DNA of 64,000 bases from Synechocystis sp. LKSZ1 (lineage in GTDB: Bacteria > Cyanobacteriota > Cyanobacteriia > Cyanobacteriales > Microcystaceae). Positions 63,726-64,000 of this stretch are shown here, piece after piece (position 1 is the stretch's first letter; each line of letters starts with the position of its first letter). The position numbers and the translations under genes were made by a program. Where the stretch lies: NCBI RefSeq assembly GCF_040436315.1, contig NZ_AP031572.1, positions 496,001 through 560,000 on the forward strand, written 5' to 3'. The notes beneath the pieces are model-generated. The model saw only the letters and a program-made list of their open reading frames with translations, ran no database searches and had not been told where the DNA came from.

Positions 63726-64000
63726 ATGACTGACTCCAACCTCGGCCGCTGGGTGACGATTCCCAACCAAGACCTCTTGATTGACGGTTATCTTGCCCAA
63801 CCCCCAGGAACCGGCCCCTTTAACGCCATTGTGGTATTCCAAGAAATTTTTGGGGTGAATGCCCATATCCGAGATGTGACCGAACGCTTGGCCCAGGAAG
63901 GTTATGTGGCCTTGGCTCCGGCTCTTTACCAGCGCCAGGCCCCAGGTTTTGAGACGGGTTATACACCAGCCGCCATTCAGCAGGGCAGGCACTACAAGGC
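63726..64000 (+). CDS. Dienelactone hydrolase family protein, 3' end outside the window
   Basis: The frame opens at the ATG at 63726, preceded by GGAAGG at proper distance, and runs past the window end. The visible 91 residues include GRWVTIPNQDLLIDGYLAQP and IVVFQEIFGVNAHIRDVTERLAQEGYVALAPALYQR (core FQEIFGVN), which are the start of an alpha/beta hydrolase of the dienelactone hydrolase family; the catalytic Cys lies beyond the end. The frame is in fact open, without a stop, from an ATG at 63597, giving a possible 43-residue extension that looks unlike the family. Confidence 0.85.
   Translation, partial: MTDSNLGRWVTIPNQDLLIDGYLAQPPGTGPFNAIVVFQEIFGVNAHIRDVTERLAQEGYVALAPALYQRQAPGFETGYTPAAIQQGRHYK

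Noticed and set aside
1-64000. CRISPR array, prophage or complete insertion sequence
   Set aside because: No regularly spaced direct repeats, no integrase, phage structural or transposase genes were recognised.

Overview
The window comes from a cyanobacterial chromosome. Diagnostic genes are rpaB (ycf27-type regulator), the CO2-uptake NDH-1 module ndhF-ndhD-cup, the carotenoid isomerase crtH, a cytochrome b6f cofactor-assembly protein of the CCB2/CCB4 family, PAPS-type cysH, kaiB/kaiC genes and several cyanobacteria-specific proteins (DUF1995, TIGR02450, the membrane protein next to infB). Base composition is moderate and genes are tightly packed, with many 1-4 base stop/start overlaps and convergent pairs that touch or overlap. 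I saw no HIP1 octamer (GCGATCGC) on reading. The species cannot be fixed from the sequence alone; a unicellular freshwater or thermophilic lineage is a guess. I found no tRNA, rRNA, CRISPR array or complete insertion sequence.

Layout. 1-3.8 kb is an AT-richer accessory stretch: a partial TPR/pentapeptide protein, a DUF29 protein, a possible 30-residue peptide, a PAS-PAS-GGDEF cyclase, a MITE-like element and a membrane-anchored coiled-coil protein. 3.8-6 kb holds a large fusion of a degenerate sigma54-activator-type AAA+ domain with a membrane polyferredoxin. 6.1-12.4 kb holds two glycosyltransferases, an HtrA/Deg protease, bioB-bioY and cysH. 12.6-19.7 kb, again AT-richer, is a minus-strand signalling block: REC-PAS-GGDEF-EAL, then kaiC, kaiB, a second kaiB and a hybrid histidine kinase. 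Divergent from it is larB/cpmA, whose Synechococcus homologue modifies circadian phase. 20.6-31.5 kb holds a membrane-anchored subtilase, a sugar-type ABC ATPase, ffh, rpaB, a CCB protein, a DUF4126 protein, an ABC-2 exporter with a DUF4340 partner, and plsC.

31.5-37.5 kb is the rimP-nusA-ylxR-infB translation/transcription cluster, with an attenuator-like leader. 37.5-43.9 kb holds a Ser/Thr kinase, a five-module response regulator whose 3' end overlaps the kinase gene, small conserved genes, a GT4 glycosyltransferase and an RDD protein. 43.9-50 kb is aroA and the operon ndhF4-ndhD4-cupB (constitutive CO2 uptake). 50.5-55.3 kb is the pst phosphate operon (pstS, C, A, B, B) behind a Pho box. 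55.3-64 kb holds another GGDEF protein, a U32 protein, a secreted protein, mtnA, a small conserved gene, crtH and the start of a dienelactone hydrolase gene cut by the window end.

The most distinctive parts are the KaiA-less kaiC-kaiB-kaiB-kinase operon with its c-di-GMP enzyme and divergent cpmA, and the pseudo-AAA+/polyferredoxin fusion. Both have relatives known in outline, but their functions are not established.
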